Of a DNA stretch of 64,000 nt, positions 51,558 to 59,105 are shown piece after piece. The stretch comes from CALABS01 sp050260775 (GTDB taxonomy: Bacteria; Pseudomonadota; Alphaproteobacteria; Rhodospirillales; Magnetospirillaceae): positions 90,912 through 154,911 of the forward strand of contig JBLNCP010000028.1 of the NCBI GenBank assembly GCA_050260775.1. Direction: 5' to 3'. How positions within the stretch are numbered: position 1 is the first letter of the stretch; each line of letters opens with the position of its first letter. The notes under the pieces were generated by a model. It searched no databases, was not told the origin of the DNA, and saw only the letters and a program-made list of their open reading frames with translations. A program made the position numbers and the translations under genes.

Positions 51558-52646
51558 ATGACCGAAGCCGCCGCCGAGCTGGCTCGCCTCGAAGCGAGCG
51601 TGGCCGAGCACCGTCAGCTGCTGGCCGCCAACCCCGACAACCTCTATCCCATGTTCGCCGACTCGCTGTTGTCGATGGCGCCGCTGCTGGCCGAGCTGGG
51701 CCGTCTCGACGAGGCGCTCGCCGCCGCCGAGGAAGGGGTGGAGCACCTGCGCCATCTCGACGCGGTCGATCCCGCGGTGTTCGGGGTCCATCTCGCCTCG
51801 GGCCTCAACAACCTGTCCAACCGCCTGTCCGAACTCGACCGTGACGAAGAGGGCCGCCGCGCCGGCGACGAGGCCGTGATCCTGGCCCGCGCCGCCGTCA
51901 CCGCGTCGCAGCCCGATCAGGCGCGCTTCGTGCTGATTTCCGCCCTGATGAACCAGTCGGGGCGGTCGTGGCGGGCCGGCCAGTCGGCGCGGGCCATCGA
52001 CGAGATGGCGGCCGCGGTCGACGCCTTCCGTGAAGGCGGCGAGGCGCTGGGGCAGTTCCTTGGGGTGATGGTGGATGCGCTCCACAAGAACGCGCTGGCG
52101 CTGGCCGAAGCCCAGTTGTGGGACGAGGCGGTGCAGATCCGCCGCCTGACCGCCAAGATCTTCCCGGCGGACGTGCCCAGCCCGGTCATCCATCTGCTGG
52201 CGCTGACGCTGGAACAGGCGGCCTTCGCCAAGAGCCGCGGCGGTCAGCCGGGCGAGGCGCTGCCGCTGGCCGAAGAGGCGGCGCAGATCGCGCGCGACCT
52301 CGTCGAGGTCGAGCCCGAGCGCTACACCCTCTTCCTCGCCCAGTCGCTGGCCAACCTGGGCAGCCGCCAGCATGAGGCCGGCGCCTCCGAAATCGGCCTG
52401 CAAGCCGTGCTCGAAGCCATCAACCTGTTCCAGGAGGCGGCCCAGCACAATCCCGCCGACGCGGTGCTGCCGCTGACCATGACCCTGGAAGCCTTCGCCG
52501 CCATCCTCAAGTCGCTGGGGCACGAAGACCAGGCCCAGTCGGTGCTGGCCCAGCGCGACGAGCTGATGGAGATCGTGCGTCAGGTCGAGAACCTCGACGG
52601 CCACGACCATGACCATGGGCACGGCGACGGCTGCGGCTGCCACTAG
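51558..52646 (+). CDS. Tetratricopeptide-repeat protein with His/Cys-rich C-terminal tail
   Basis: 362 residues of helix-turn-helix repeats resembling TPRs (for example LLAELGRLDEALAAAEEGVE and NQSGRSWRAGQSARAIDEM). The last fifteen residues, GHDHDHGHGDGCGCH, are a dense metal-binding tail with six His and two Cys. AAGGAG stands 6 nt before ATG 51558. There is no signal peptide. The tail suggests Ni/Zn/Co binding or storage (inference); no metal-enzyme genes are adjacent. It ends next to an R1 repeat. Confidence 0.8.
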   Translation: MTEAAAELARLEASVAEHRQLLAANPDNLYPMFADSLLSMAPLLAELGRLDEALAAAEEGVEHLRHLDAVDPAVFGVHLASGLNNLSNRLSELDRDEEGRRAGDEAVILARAAVTASQPDQARFVLISALMNQSGRSWRAGQSARAIDEMAAAVDAFREGGEALGQFLGVMVDALHKNALALAEAQLWDEAVQIRRLTAKIFPADVPSPVIHLLALTLEQAAFAKSRGGQPGEALPLAEEAAQIARDLVEVEPERYTLFLAQSLANLGSRQHEAGASEIGLQAVLEAINLFQEAAQHNPADAVLPLTMTLEAFAAILKSLGHEDQAQSVLAQRDELMEIVRQVENLDGHDHDHGHGDGCGCH

Positions 52647-52656
52647 GCGGCCCACC

Positions 52657-52735
52657 TGTCATCTTGAGCGCTGCGAAGGACCTCGTCCGTTTCGGGCACA
52701 CGAGGTCCTTCGTCGCTAAGCTCCTCAGGATGACA
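52657..52735. repeat. R1 palindromic intergenic repeat, copy 7
   Basis: TGTCATCTTGAGCGCTGCG with GAAGGACCTCG, mirrored by CGAGGTCCTTCG and CTCCTCAGGATGACA. It fills the gap between the convergent TPR gene (+) and DUF1178 gene (-). Confidence 0.9.
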
Positions 52736-52751
52736 GTTGGGGAAGGCTGAC

Positions 52752-53165
52752 CTAGTTCTCCTCAGGCACCCAGGGGATGCGGGCGACCGCCACGCCTTCC
52801 TCTTCCAGCTCGCGGGCTTCTTCGGTCGAGGCCTCGCCGTAGATGGCGCGGGCCGCGGTCTCGCCGTAATGGATCTTGCGCGCTTCCTCGGGGAAGCGCT
52901 CGCCGACGTAGTCGCAGCTCTCCTCGACCTTGCGGCGGATCTCGGTCAGCATGCGGCGCATCTGGCCGGCCATGTCCTTGGCGTCGAGCGCCGCTCCGTG
53001 GGCCTTGTTGATGCGGGGCGCCATGATCGCCTTGCCGACCTGGGTGTCGCCGCACATCGGACAGGCGATCTCGCCCGCCGCCGACTGGGCGTCGTAGGCG
53101 GCGTTGTCCTTGAACCAGCCCTCGAAATGATGATCGTTGCGGCAGCGCAGCTCGAACAGGATCAT
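52752..53165 (-). CDS. DUF1178 zinc-ribbon-like protein
   Basis: 137 residues: MILFELRCRNDHHFEGWFKD followed by IACPMCGDTQVGKAIMAPRI, the family signature with a Cys8 and a CPMC knuckle (35-38) suggesting a small zinc site. The helical middle and EEGVAVARIPWVPEEN tail are also typical. Function unknown. In many alphaproteobacteria this gene follows the nit2 gene; here two other genes have been placed between them (53250-54476). Confidence 0.9.
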   Translation of the reverse strand: MILFELRCRNDHHFEGWFKDNAAYDAQSAAGEIACPMCGDTQVGKAIMAPRINKAHGAALDAKDMAGQMRRMLTEIRRKVEESCDYVGERFPEEARKIHYGETAARAIYGEASTEEARELEEEGVAVARIPWVPEEN

Positions 53166-53249
53166 GGCGACATTCCCATTGCGCGCCCCCTTTACAGCAG
53201 GCGGGGACGCAATACAACGGGTTCGAGGCGACGAACAGGAGGTTGCGGG

Positions 53250-53792
53250 ATGGCGCTCACACCGGTTTCGGCATCGCCTTCGGCGTGGGTGATGCGGTTC
53301 GCGCCGCTGGTGCGCCCGGGAGGCACGGTCCTCGACCTCGCCTGCGGCGGCGGTCGGCACGCGCGCCTGTTCCTCGGCCGGGGGCATCCGGTGGCGGCGG
53401 TCGACCGCGACCTGTCCCCAACCGAGGCCCCCGGCGCCGAGCTCATCGCCGCCGATCTCGAGGACAACTCGCCCTGGCCGCTGCCCGGCCGCACCTTTGC
53501 CGCCGTGGTGGTGACCAACTACCTGTGGCGGCCGCTGTTCCCGGAGCTGCTGCGGGCACTGGAACCCGGCGGCGTACTGATCGTCGAGACCTTCGCCCGC
53601 GGCAACGAAGCGTTCGGCCGGCCCCGCAATCCCGACCACCTGCTCGACCGCGGCGAGCTGCTGACCGTGGCCACGGGCCTGGGCGTGGTCGCCTATGAGG
53701 ACGGCATCGTCGACGGCCGCGCCGTCGTCCAGCGCATCTGCGCCGTCAACGGGGCTGGCCCGCTTCCTCTGCCGTCACCTTTCGGGCTGTAG
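53250..53792 (+). CDS. Small SAM-dependent methyltransferase-like protein
   Basis: 180 residues. Motif I is VLDLACGGGRHARLFLGRG (about 28-46), with AVDRDLSP as the strand-2 acidic loop and VVVTNYLWRPLFPELLRALEPGG as motif IV-like. The short length and LWRPLFPELL match small TehB-related proteins common in proteobacteria. AGGAGG stands about 8 nt before the ATG. The 3' end overlaps the convergent cytochrome c gene by 18 bp. Substrate unknown. Confidence 0.85.
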   Translation: MALTPVSASPSAWVMRFAPLVRPGGTVLDLACGGGRHARLFLGRGHPVAAVDRDLSPTEAPGAELIAADLEDNSPWPLPGRTFAAVVVTNYLWRPLFPELLRALEPGGVLIVETFARGNEAFGRPRNPDHLLDRGELLTVATGLGVVAYEDGIVDGRAVVQRICAVNGAGPLPLPSPFGL

Positions 53793-54476
53793 GCGCATCG
53801 GCGCGTTGTCGGGCTGGGTGGGCGCCGGCGGTTGAGCTTCGGAGGGAGCCTGTTCGGCGGGCGGCGGGACCGGGTTGGCGGGCTCGGGCGGGGCCGGCGG
53901 CATGTCCTCGCCTTCATTGGGCGGCGGTGCGGGCTGCTCGGGGCTCAGTTCGGGAACCGGCTCGGGTTCCGGCTTGGGCGGGGCCACGATCTCCTGGTAG
54001 CGGGCCGGGTCCATCGACGGCATCTGGCGCAGGAAGGCGACGATGGCCCAGACCTCGCCCTCGACGTGGACACCGCCCCAGGCGGGCATGCCGGTGAATT
54101 CGAAGCCGTGGTTGACGATCCAGAACAGCTCGGCCGGCGACCAGCGGCGGACGGCCTCGACCAGCTTGGCGGGCACCGGATACATCGACCCGGCGAAGCC
54201 CTGGGGCTCGACCCCGGGCGCCCCGTGGCACATGGCGCAATGGCCGGCGTAGTGGCGAACGCCGTCCTCCAGCATGCCGGGCTCGTCCAGCGAGGGAACC
54301 TGGATGCCCTGGGAATGGGTCCGGACCGACTGCCGGCGGGCGGTGTCGAGCAGGCCGTTGAGGGCGGCAAGGTGGGGGGAATCGGCGGCGACGTCGGCCG
54401 CGCCGGAATACAGGTACGCCAGTCCGCCCAGCACGATCAGCACCAGGACGACACCCACCGCGAGGACAGCCCGCAT
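53775..54476 (-). CDS. Membrane-anchored monoheme cytochrome c with Pro-rich tail
   Basis: 233 residues. An uncleaved-looking N-terminal anchor (MRAVLAVGVVLVLIVLGGLA) precedes one cytochrome c domain with the heme site HCAMCH (Cys80, Cys83, His84) and a probable distal Met in FTGMPAWGG. After residue ~165 comes a ~65-residue tail made almost wholly of Pro, Glu and Ala (EPEPVPELSPEQPAPPPNEG). The cytochrome resembles electron-shuttle class I domains. GGGGAGG precedes ATG 54476. It is 54 bp behind the amidase gene and likely in the comF-grxC-nit2 transcript. Electron partners are unknown. Confidence 0.9.
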   Translation of the reverse strand: MRAVLAVGVVLVLIVLGGLAYLYSGAADVAADSPHLAALNGLLDTARRQSVRTHSQGIQVPSLDEPGMLEDGVRHYAGHCAMCHGAPGVEPQGFAGSMYPVPAKLVEAVRRWSPAELFWIVNHGFEFTGMPAWGGVHVEGEVWAIVAFLRQMPSMDPARYQEIVAPPKPEPEPVPELSPEQPAPPPNEGEDMPPAPPEPANPVPPPAEQAPSEAQPPAPTQPDNAPMRLQPER

Positions 54477-54530
54477 CTCCACCTCCCCAAGCCAGGGGTT
54501 GCTCGGGGTAGGAGATGGGCCGGGCGCGCG

Positions 54531-55361
54531 TCAGGCGCGAGGGGGCAGGACGAACGGCCGGTCGTGGTCCAGGCAGGGGACCTTCTTGCGGGCGTCCACG
54601 ACCTTGCGGGTATCGATTTCCGCCATGACCCAGCCCGGCTGCTCAAGCGCATCGGCCAGGATCTCGCCCCACGGGCCGACGATGAGGGCGTGGCCGTAGG
54701 TCTCGCGGTTGTTGACGTGGGTGCCGCACTGCGCCGGGGCCAGCACGAAGCACCCGGTCTCGATGGCCCGCGCCCGCAGCAGCACGTGCCAGTGCGCCTT
54801 GCCGGTGGTCTTGGTGAAGGCGGCCGGGACGGCGATGACGTCGCATTCGGCCTTGGCCAGCGCCCGGAACAGGTGCGGGAACCTCAGGTCGTAGCAGACG
54901 GTCAGGCCCAGCCGGCCCCAGGGCAGGTCGACCACCACCGCCTGGTCGCCGGGGCGGAAGGTCTCGGACTCGCGGTAGACCTCGCCGAGGCCGAGGTCCA
55001 CGTCGAACATGTGGATCTTGTCGTACCTGGCGGCTACCGAACCGTCGGGCTTCAGCACGAAGCTGCGGTTGGCGACCATGCCGCCTTCCAGCAGGATCGC
55101 CAACGAGCCGACGTGCAGCCAGCAGCCGAGTTCGCGCGCCAGTTCGCGGAACGCCTTGAGCGCGAGGTGGTCATCCTCGGGCATGGCCTTGAGCACGATG
55201 TTGCTGCGGCCCCATTCCATCATCGCCACGTTCTCGGGCATGCAGATGAGGTCGGCGCCGGCGGCCCGGGCCTCCACCGCCAGACGCATGGCGGCGTCGA
55301 TGTTGTGCGCCATGTCGTTGGTGGCGTTGACCTGCAGACAGGCCGCCTTGAACGTGCTCAT
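54531..55361 (-). CDS. Nit2-like carbon-nitrogen hydrolase (omega-amidase / deaminated-glutathione amidase family)
   Basis: A 276-residue nitrilase-superfamily enzyme. The Glu43-Lys115-Cys156 triad is in ICMPENVAMM, YDKIHMFDVDL and GLTVCYDLRFPHLF. The NIT branch is the one that acts on alpha-ketoglutaramate or deaminated glutathione (known); the exact substrate here is not proven. Its ATG overlaps the grxC stop as ATGA, linking it to thiol metabolism. Confidence 0.92.
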   Translation of the reverse strand: MSTFKAACLQVNATNDMAHNIDAAMRLAVEARAAGADLICMPENVAMMEWGRSNIVLKAMPEDDHLALKAFRELARELGCWLHVGSLAILLEGGMVANRSFVLKPDGSVAARYDKIHMFDVDLGLGEVYRESETFRPGDQAVVVDLPWGRLGLTVCYDLRFPHLFRALAKAECDVIAVPAAFTKTTGKAHWHVLLRARAIETGCFVLAPAQCGTHVNNRETYGHALIVGPWGEILADALEQPGWVMAEIDTRKVVDARKKVPCLDHDRPFVLPPRA

Positions 55362-55624
55362 GCCGGGCTGCCGGCCAGCATGGGATCGAGTTCGCCGGCC
55401 GCTTCCAGCGAATAGAGGTCGTCGCAGCCGCCGACATGCTCGCCGTTGATGAAGATCTGCGGCACCGTCTGGCGGCCGCCGGCGCGCTGGACCATGAAAT
55501 CGCGAAGCGCGGCATCGTTGGTCACGTCGATCTCGGTGTAGGCCACGCCCTTCTTGTCCAGCAGGCGCTTGGCCCGCACGCAGTAGGGGCAGATCTTGGT
55601 GCTGTAGATTTCGACCTCGGCCAT
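55358..55624 (-). CDS. grxC: Glutaredoxin 3
   Basis: An 88-residue dithiol glutaredoxin: active site CPYC at 12-15 (EIYSTKICPYCVRAK), cis-Pro in RQTVPQIFINGEHVGGCDDL. It reduces disulfides with glutathione. It is coupled to the following amidase gene by ATGA overlap and is preceded by comF. CGGAGA precedes the start region. Confidence 0.95.
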   Translation of the reverse strand: MAEVEIYSTKICPYCVRAKRLLDKKGVAYTEIDVTNDAALRDFMVQRAGGRQTVPQIFINGEHVGGCDDLYSLEAAGELDPMLAGSPA

Positions 55625-55703
55625 CACGCAATCTCCGTTGGGAACCGGGGTTAAATATATCGCGCCGTCTCCGTTTGGCTAGTCCGGGCGGGGGCGGAGG
55701 GCG

Positions 55704-56447
55704 TCAGCGCGGCAGCACCACCCGGCCCAGGGTCAGCACGTCCACGGCCGCCGCGCCGGCCGCCATCAGCACGCGGGCGCATTCGCCGATGGTGGCGCCG
55801 GTGGTCAGCACGTCGTCCACCAGCAGGATCGTCCTGCCCTCGACCGTGGCCGCCTTGGCGGAACGGACGGCGAAGGCGCCCTTGACGTTCCTGCGGCGCT
55901 CGTCGCGGCCGAGATGGCCCATGGCCGGGGTGGCGCGCCGGCGCACCAAGAGGTCGGGCTCCACCGTTTTGCCGGACAGCCTTCCCAGTGCCATGGCCAG
56001 CAGCGCCGCCTGGTTGTAGCGCCGGGCCAACAGGCGGAAGCGATGCAGCGGCACCGGCACCACCAGGTCGGCCGCCGCGATCAGCTCGGCGCCGGCGCGG
56101 GCCATCCAGCGGGCGAAGGCCGGGGCGGCCTCGATGCGGTCGGCGTGCTTGAACCGCAGCACCAGCGGCTTCGAGGTGTCGTCGTAGCGGAACACGGCGC
56201 GGGCGCGCCGCCATGGCGGCGGATGGTCGAGGCAGGGGCCGCACAGCAAGTCGTCGCTCCCCCCGGCATCGACGGGGCCGACGTCGAAGGGGTGGCCGCA
56301 GGCACGGCACAGGGGAGGCGACAGGAACGACATGGCTTCCCAGCACCGCGGACACAGGGCGCCCGGCTCGGCCACGATCGTGCCGCACGACAGGCACAAG
56401 GGGGGCAGCAGGGCATCCACCACCGTGCGCGCGACGCGTCGCAGCAT
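55704..56447 (-). CDS. comF: ComF-family phosphoribosyltransferase-like protein
   Basis: 247 residues. Two zinc-binding knuckle pairs at the N-terminus (CLSCG, CPRC, CRACG, CGPC) are followed by a double-zinc-ribbon/PRTase architecture with the PRPP motif TILLVDDVLTTGAT. ComF relatives take part in DNA uptake in competent species; in alphaproteobacteria the role is unclear. GGGGGGACG precedes the ATG. It heads the operon comF-grxC-nit2 and is divergent from the NDUFAF5-like gene. Confidence 0.92.
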   Translation of the reverse strand: MLRRVARTVVDALLPPLCLSCGTIVAEPGALCPRCWEAMSFLSPPLCRACGHPFDVGPVDAGGSDDLLCGPCLDHPPPWRRARAVFRYDDTSKPLVLRFKHADRIEAAPAFARWMARAGAELIAAADLVVPVPLHRFRLLARRYNQAALLAMALGRLSGKTVEPDLLVRRRATPAMGHLGRDERRRNVKGAFAVRSAKAATVEGRTILLVDDVLTTGATIGECARVLMAAGAAAVDVLTLGRVVLPR

Positions 56448-56492
56448 CGTCCCCCCTTTCGCCTTTGGCCCGGCCGTGCCATATAGCGGCCG

Positions 56493-57404
56493 ATGTCAGA
56501 CCACAGAATCTTCGACCGCGCGCTGGTGCGCAAGAGACGCGACCGCGCCGCCGCCAATTTCGCGTCCCACGATTTCCTGGTGCGCGAGGCGGCCGAGCGG
56601 ATCGCCGACCGGCTGCTCGACGTCACCCGCACCTTCCCGGTGGCCCTCGACCTCGGCTGCCATACCGGCGAGCTGGCCGCCACCCTGATGGGCCGCGGCG
56701 GCATCCAGACCCTGGTGCAGGCCGATCTGTCGCCGGCCATGGCCGGCCGCGCGGCGGCCAACGGCCATCCCAGCCTGGCCGCCGACGAGGAATGGCTGCC
56801 CTTTGCCGACGCCAGCTTCGACCTGGTGATGTCGGTGCTGTCGCTCCACTGGGTCAACGACCTGCCCGGCGCCCTGGTGCAGATCCGCCGCGTGCTGAAG
56901 CCCGACGGCCTGTTCGTCGGCGCCCTGCTGGGCGGCGAGACCCTGAAGGAGTTGCGCCAAGCCCTGTCCGAAGCCGAGATCGCCGAAGAGGGCGGCCTGT
57001 CGCCGCGCGTGTCGCCCTTCGCCGACGTCCCCGATGTCGGCCGTCTGCTGCAGCGGGCCGGCTTCACCCTGCCGGTGGCCGATTCCGAGACGCTGACCGT
57101 GCGCTATGGCGATCCCATGCGGCTGATGGCCGATCTGCGCGGCATGGGCGAGACCAACGCGGTGGCCGACCAGCGCAAGGGCCTGACCCGGCGCGCCACC
57201 CTGTTCCAGGCGCTGTCCCGCTATGCGGCGCTGTTCCTGGGCGAGGACGGCCGCATGCCCGCCACCTTCCAGATCGTCACCATGACCGGCTGGGCGCCGC
57301 ATCCCAGCCAGCCGCAACCGCTCAAGCCCGGCTCGGCCACCCAGTCGCTGGCCGCGGCCCTGAACGGGGACTTCCCGACTCCGCCGCAATCGGGCGAGTA
57401 CTGA
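56493..57404 (+). CDS. NDUFAF5/BioC-like methyltransferase-fold protein
   Basis: 303 residues. Start FDRALVRKRRDRAAANFASHDFL, motif I VALDLGCHTGELAATL, acidic DLSPAMAGRAA, and LPFADASFDLVMSVLSLHWVNDLPG. This is the alphaproteobacterial relative of mitochondrial NDUFAF5, a complex I assembly factor (arginine hydroxylase of NDUFS7), and similar to BioC. Either role is inferred from the family. Its stop TGA shares the A with the ATG of sfsA, so the two are coupled. Confidence 0.88.
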   Translation: MSDHRIFDRALVRKRRDRAAANFASHDFLVREAAERIADRLLDVTRTFPVALDLGCHTGELAATLMGRGGIQTLVQADLSPAMAGRAAANGHPSLAADEEWLPFADASFDLVMSVLSLHWVNDLPGALVQIRRVLKPDGLFVGALLGGETLKELRQALSEAEIAEEGGLSPRVSPFADVPDVGRLLQRAGFTLPVADSETLTVRYGDPMRLMADLRGMGETNAVADQRKGLTRRATLFQALSRYAALFLGEDGRMPATFQIVTMTGWAPHPSQPQPLKPGSATQSLAAALNGDFPTPPQSGEY

Positions 57405-58126
57405 TGCGCTTCCCGTCGGAGCTGGTGCGCGGCAGCCTGATCCGCCGCTACAAGCGCTTTCTGGCCGACGTCGAGCTGGAGGGCGGCGAGGTGGTCACCG
57501 TCCACGTCGCCAACTCGGGCGCCATGCTGGGCACCAGCGCCCCCGGCCTCGAAGTGTGGCTGTCGCCGGCCAGCAATCCGGCGCGCAAGCTCAAGTGGAA
57601 CTGGGAGCTGTGCACCGTCGACGGCTGCCTGGTCGGGGTCAACACCGCCCATCCCAACGGGATCGCCGCCGAGGCCATCGCCGCCGGCCTGATCCCCGAG
57701 CTGGCCGGCTACGCCACCCTCCGGCGCGAGGTGCGCTATGGGCGCAATTCCCGCATCGACCTGTTGCTGGAGGGCGGCGGCCGCCCCACATGCTACGTCG
57801 AGGTCAAGAACGTGCACCTCAAGCGCGGGGAGTGGGCGGAGTTCCCCGACGCGGTCACCACCCGCGGCGCCAAGCACCTGCTCGAGCTGCGCGACGTCGT
57901 GGCTGGGGGCGGGCGCGCCGTCATGCTGTACCTGGTCCAGCGCGAGGATTGCACGGGCTTCCGCCCCGCCGCCGACATCGATCCGGCCTACGCGCGCGGG
58001 CTTGCCGCCGCGATGGAGGACGGCGTCGAGGCGATCTGCTATACGTGCAGGCTGACCAGAGAGGAAATCACCATTGGACAGCGGTTGCCCATGAATGTGG
58101 GCGACCGGCGGGATGAGCGGGAATGA
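57404..58126 (+). CDS. sfsA: Sugar fermentation stimulation protein SfsA
   Basis: 240 residues with the family motifs LVRGSLIRRYKRFLADVEL, VHVANSGAMLGTSAPG, VGVNTAHPNGIAAEAI, YGRNSRIDLLL and CYVEVKNVHL. SfsA is a putative DNA/nuclease-like protein named for maltose regulation in E. coli; its mechanism is uncertain. It overlaps the preceding gene by one base and the following map by four bases (ATGA), so the three genes form a tight operon. Confidence 0.94.
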   Translation: MRFPSELVRGSLIRRYKRFLADVELEGGEVVTVHVANSGAMLGTSAPGLEVWLSPASNPARKLKWNWELCTVDGCLVGVNTAHPNGIAAEAIAAGLIPELAGYATLRREVRYGRNSRIDLLLEGGGRPTCYVEVKNVHLKRGEWAEFPDAVTTRGAKHLLELRDVVAGGGRAVMLYLVQREDCTGFRPAADIDPAYARGLAAAMEDGVEAICYTCRLTREEITIGQRLPMNVGDRRDERE

Positions 58127-58929
58127 TGGAACACGAAGAGCGCGAATCGGGCCGGGTGGCGTTGCACGGGCCGGAAGATTTCGAGGCCATGCGCAAGGCC
58201 GGGCGGGTGGCGGCGGAGACGCTGGACTTCATCACCCCTTACGTCGAACCTGGGGTGACCACCGGCGAGCTCGACCGCCTGTGCGCCGAATTCGTCGCGT
58301 CGAAGGGGGCGGTCAGCGCGCCGCTCAATTACCGCGGCTTCCCCAAGTCCATCTGCACCTCGGTCAATCACGTGGTGTGCCACGGCATCCCCGGCGACAA
58401 GAAGCTGGTGGACGGCGACGTCGTCAACATCGACGTCACCCCGATCGTCGACGGCTGGCATGGCGATTCCTCGCGCATGTACTATGTCGGCAAGCCCAGC
58501 GTGAAGGCGAAGAAGCTGGTCGAGGTCACCTATGAATCGCTGATGCGCGCCATCGAGGTGGTCAAGCCGGGCGCCACCTTGGGCGACATCGGCTGGGCCA
58601 TCCAGAGCTTTGTCGAAAAGCACCGTTTCTCGGTGGTGCGCGAGTTCTGCGGCCACGGCCTGGGCCGCGTCTTCCACGAGCCGCCGAACGTCATGCACTA
58701 CGGCCGCGCCGGCCACGGGCTGGTGCTGAAGGAAGGCATGTTCTTCACCATCGAGCCGATGATCAACGCCGGCCGCGCCGAAACCAAGGTGCTGTCCGAC
58801 GGCTGGACCGCGGTGACCAAGGACAAGTCGCTGTCGGCCCAGTTCGAGCATTCGGTGGCGGTGACCGCCACCGGCTGCGAGATCTTCACGCTGTCCCCCA
58901 AGGGCTGGCACTGCCCGCCCTACGACTGA
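58123..58929 (+). CDS. map: Type I methionine aminopeptidase
   Basis: 268 residues; removes the N-terminal Met from new proteins. The five metal ligands are in NIDVTPIVDGWHGDSSRMY (two Asp), FCGHGLGRVFHEPP (His), FTIEPMI (Glu) and QFEHSVAVT (Glu). It overlaps sfsA as ATGA. The gap to the next gene (176 bp) is AT-rich and unlike the rest of the window. Confidence 0.96.
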   Translation: MMEHEERESGRVALHGPEDFEAMRKAGRVAAETLDFITPYVEPGVTTGELDRLCAEFVASKGAVSAPLNYRGFPKSICTSVNHVVCHGIPGDKKLVDGDVVNIDVTPIVDGWHGDSSRMYYVGKPSVKAKKLVEVTYESLMRAIEVVKPGATLGDIGWAIQSFVEKHRFSVVREFCGHGLGRVFHEPPNVMHYGRAGHGLVLKEGMFFTIEPMINAGRAETKVLSDGWTAVTKDKSLSAQFEHSVAVTATGCEIFTLSPKGWHCPPYD

Positions 58930-58981
58930 GGACTCGTCCAGGCCGATCTGGTGCGGCCCTCTTCCCCTCCCCAACCACATA

Positions 58982-59066
58982 TTGACTTATGCGCGTAATA
59001 GGCGTTCAAATAACGCCAAGAAAGAAAAGCGCGTTTGATTTGATTTTTACTAAAAGCGCGTAAAAT
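58982..59066 (+). promoter_or_regulatory. AT-rich leader with AAAAGCGCGT direct repeats upstream of the unknown paralogue pair
   Basis: An AT-rich island in GC-rich DNA. AAAAGCGCGT occurs exactly twice, at 59025-59034 and 59052-59061 (27 bp apart), and the core GCGCGTAA-like element also occurs at 58991. TTGACT (58982-58987) and TAAAAT (59061-59066) are plausible -35/-10 elements, but not correctly spaced to each other. AGGAGGGG lies just before the ATG at 59106. A dedicated regulator or nucleoid-protein site is inferred. Confidence 0.45.
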
Positions 59067-59105
59067 TTTATCGAATCTTGTGGGGGCAAGATAGGAGGGG
59101 ACGCG

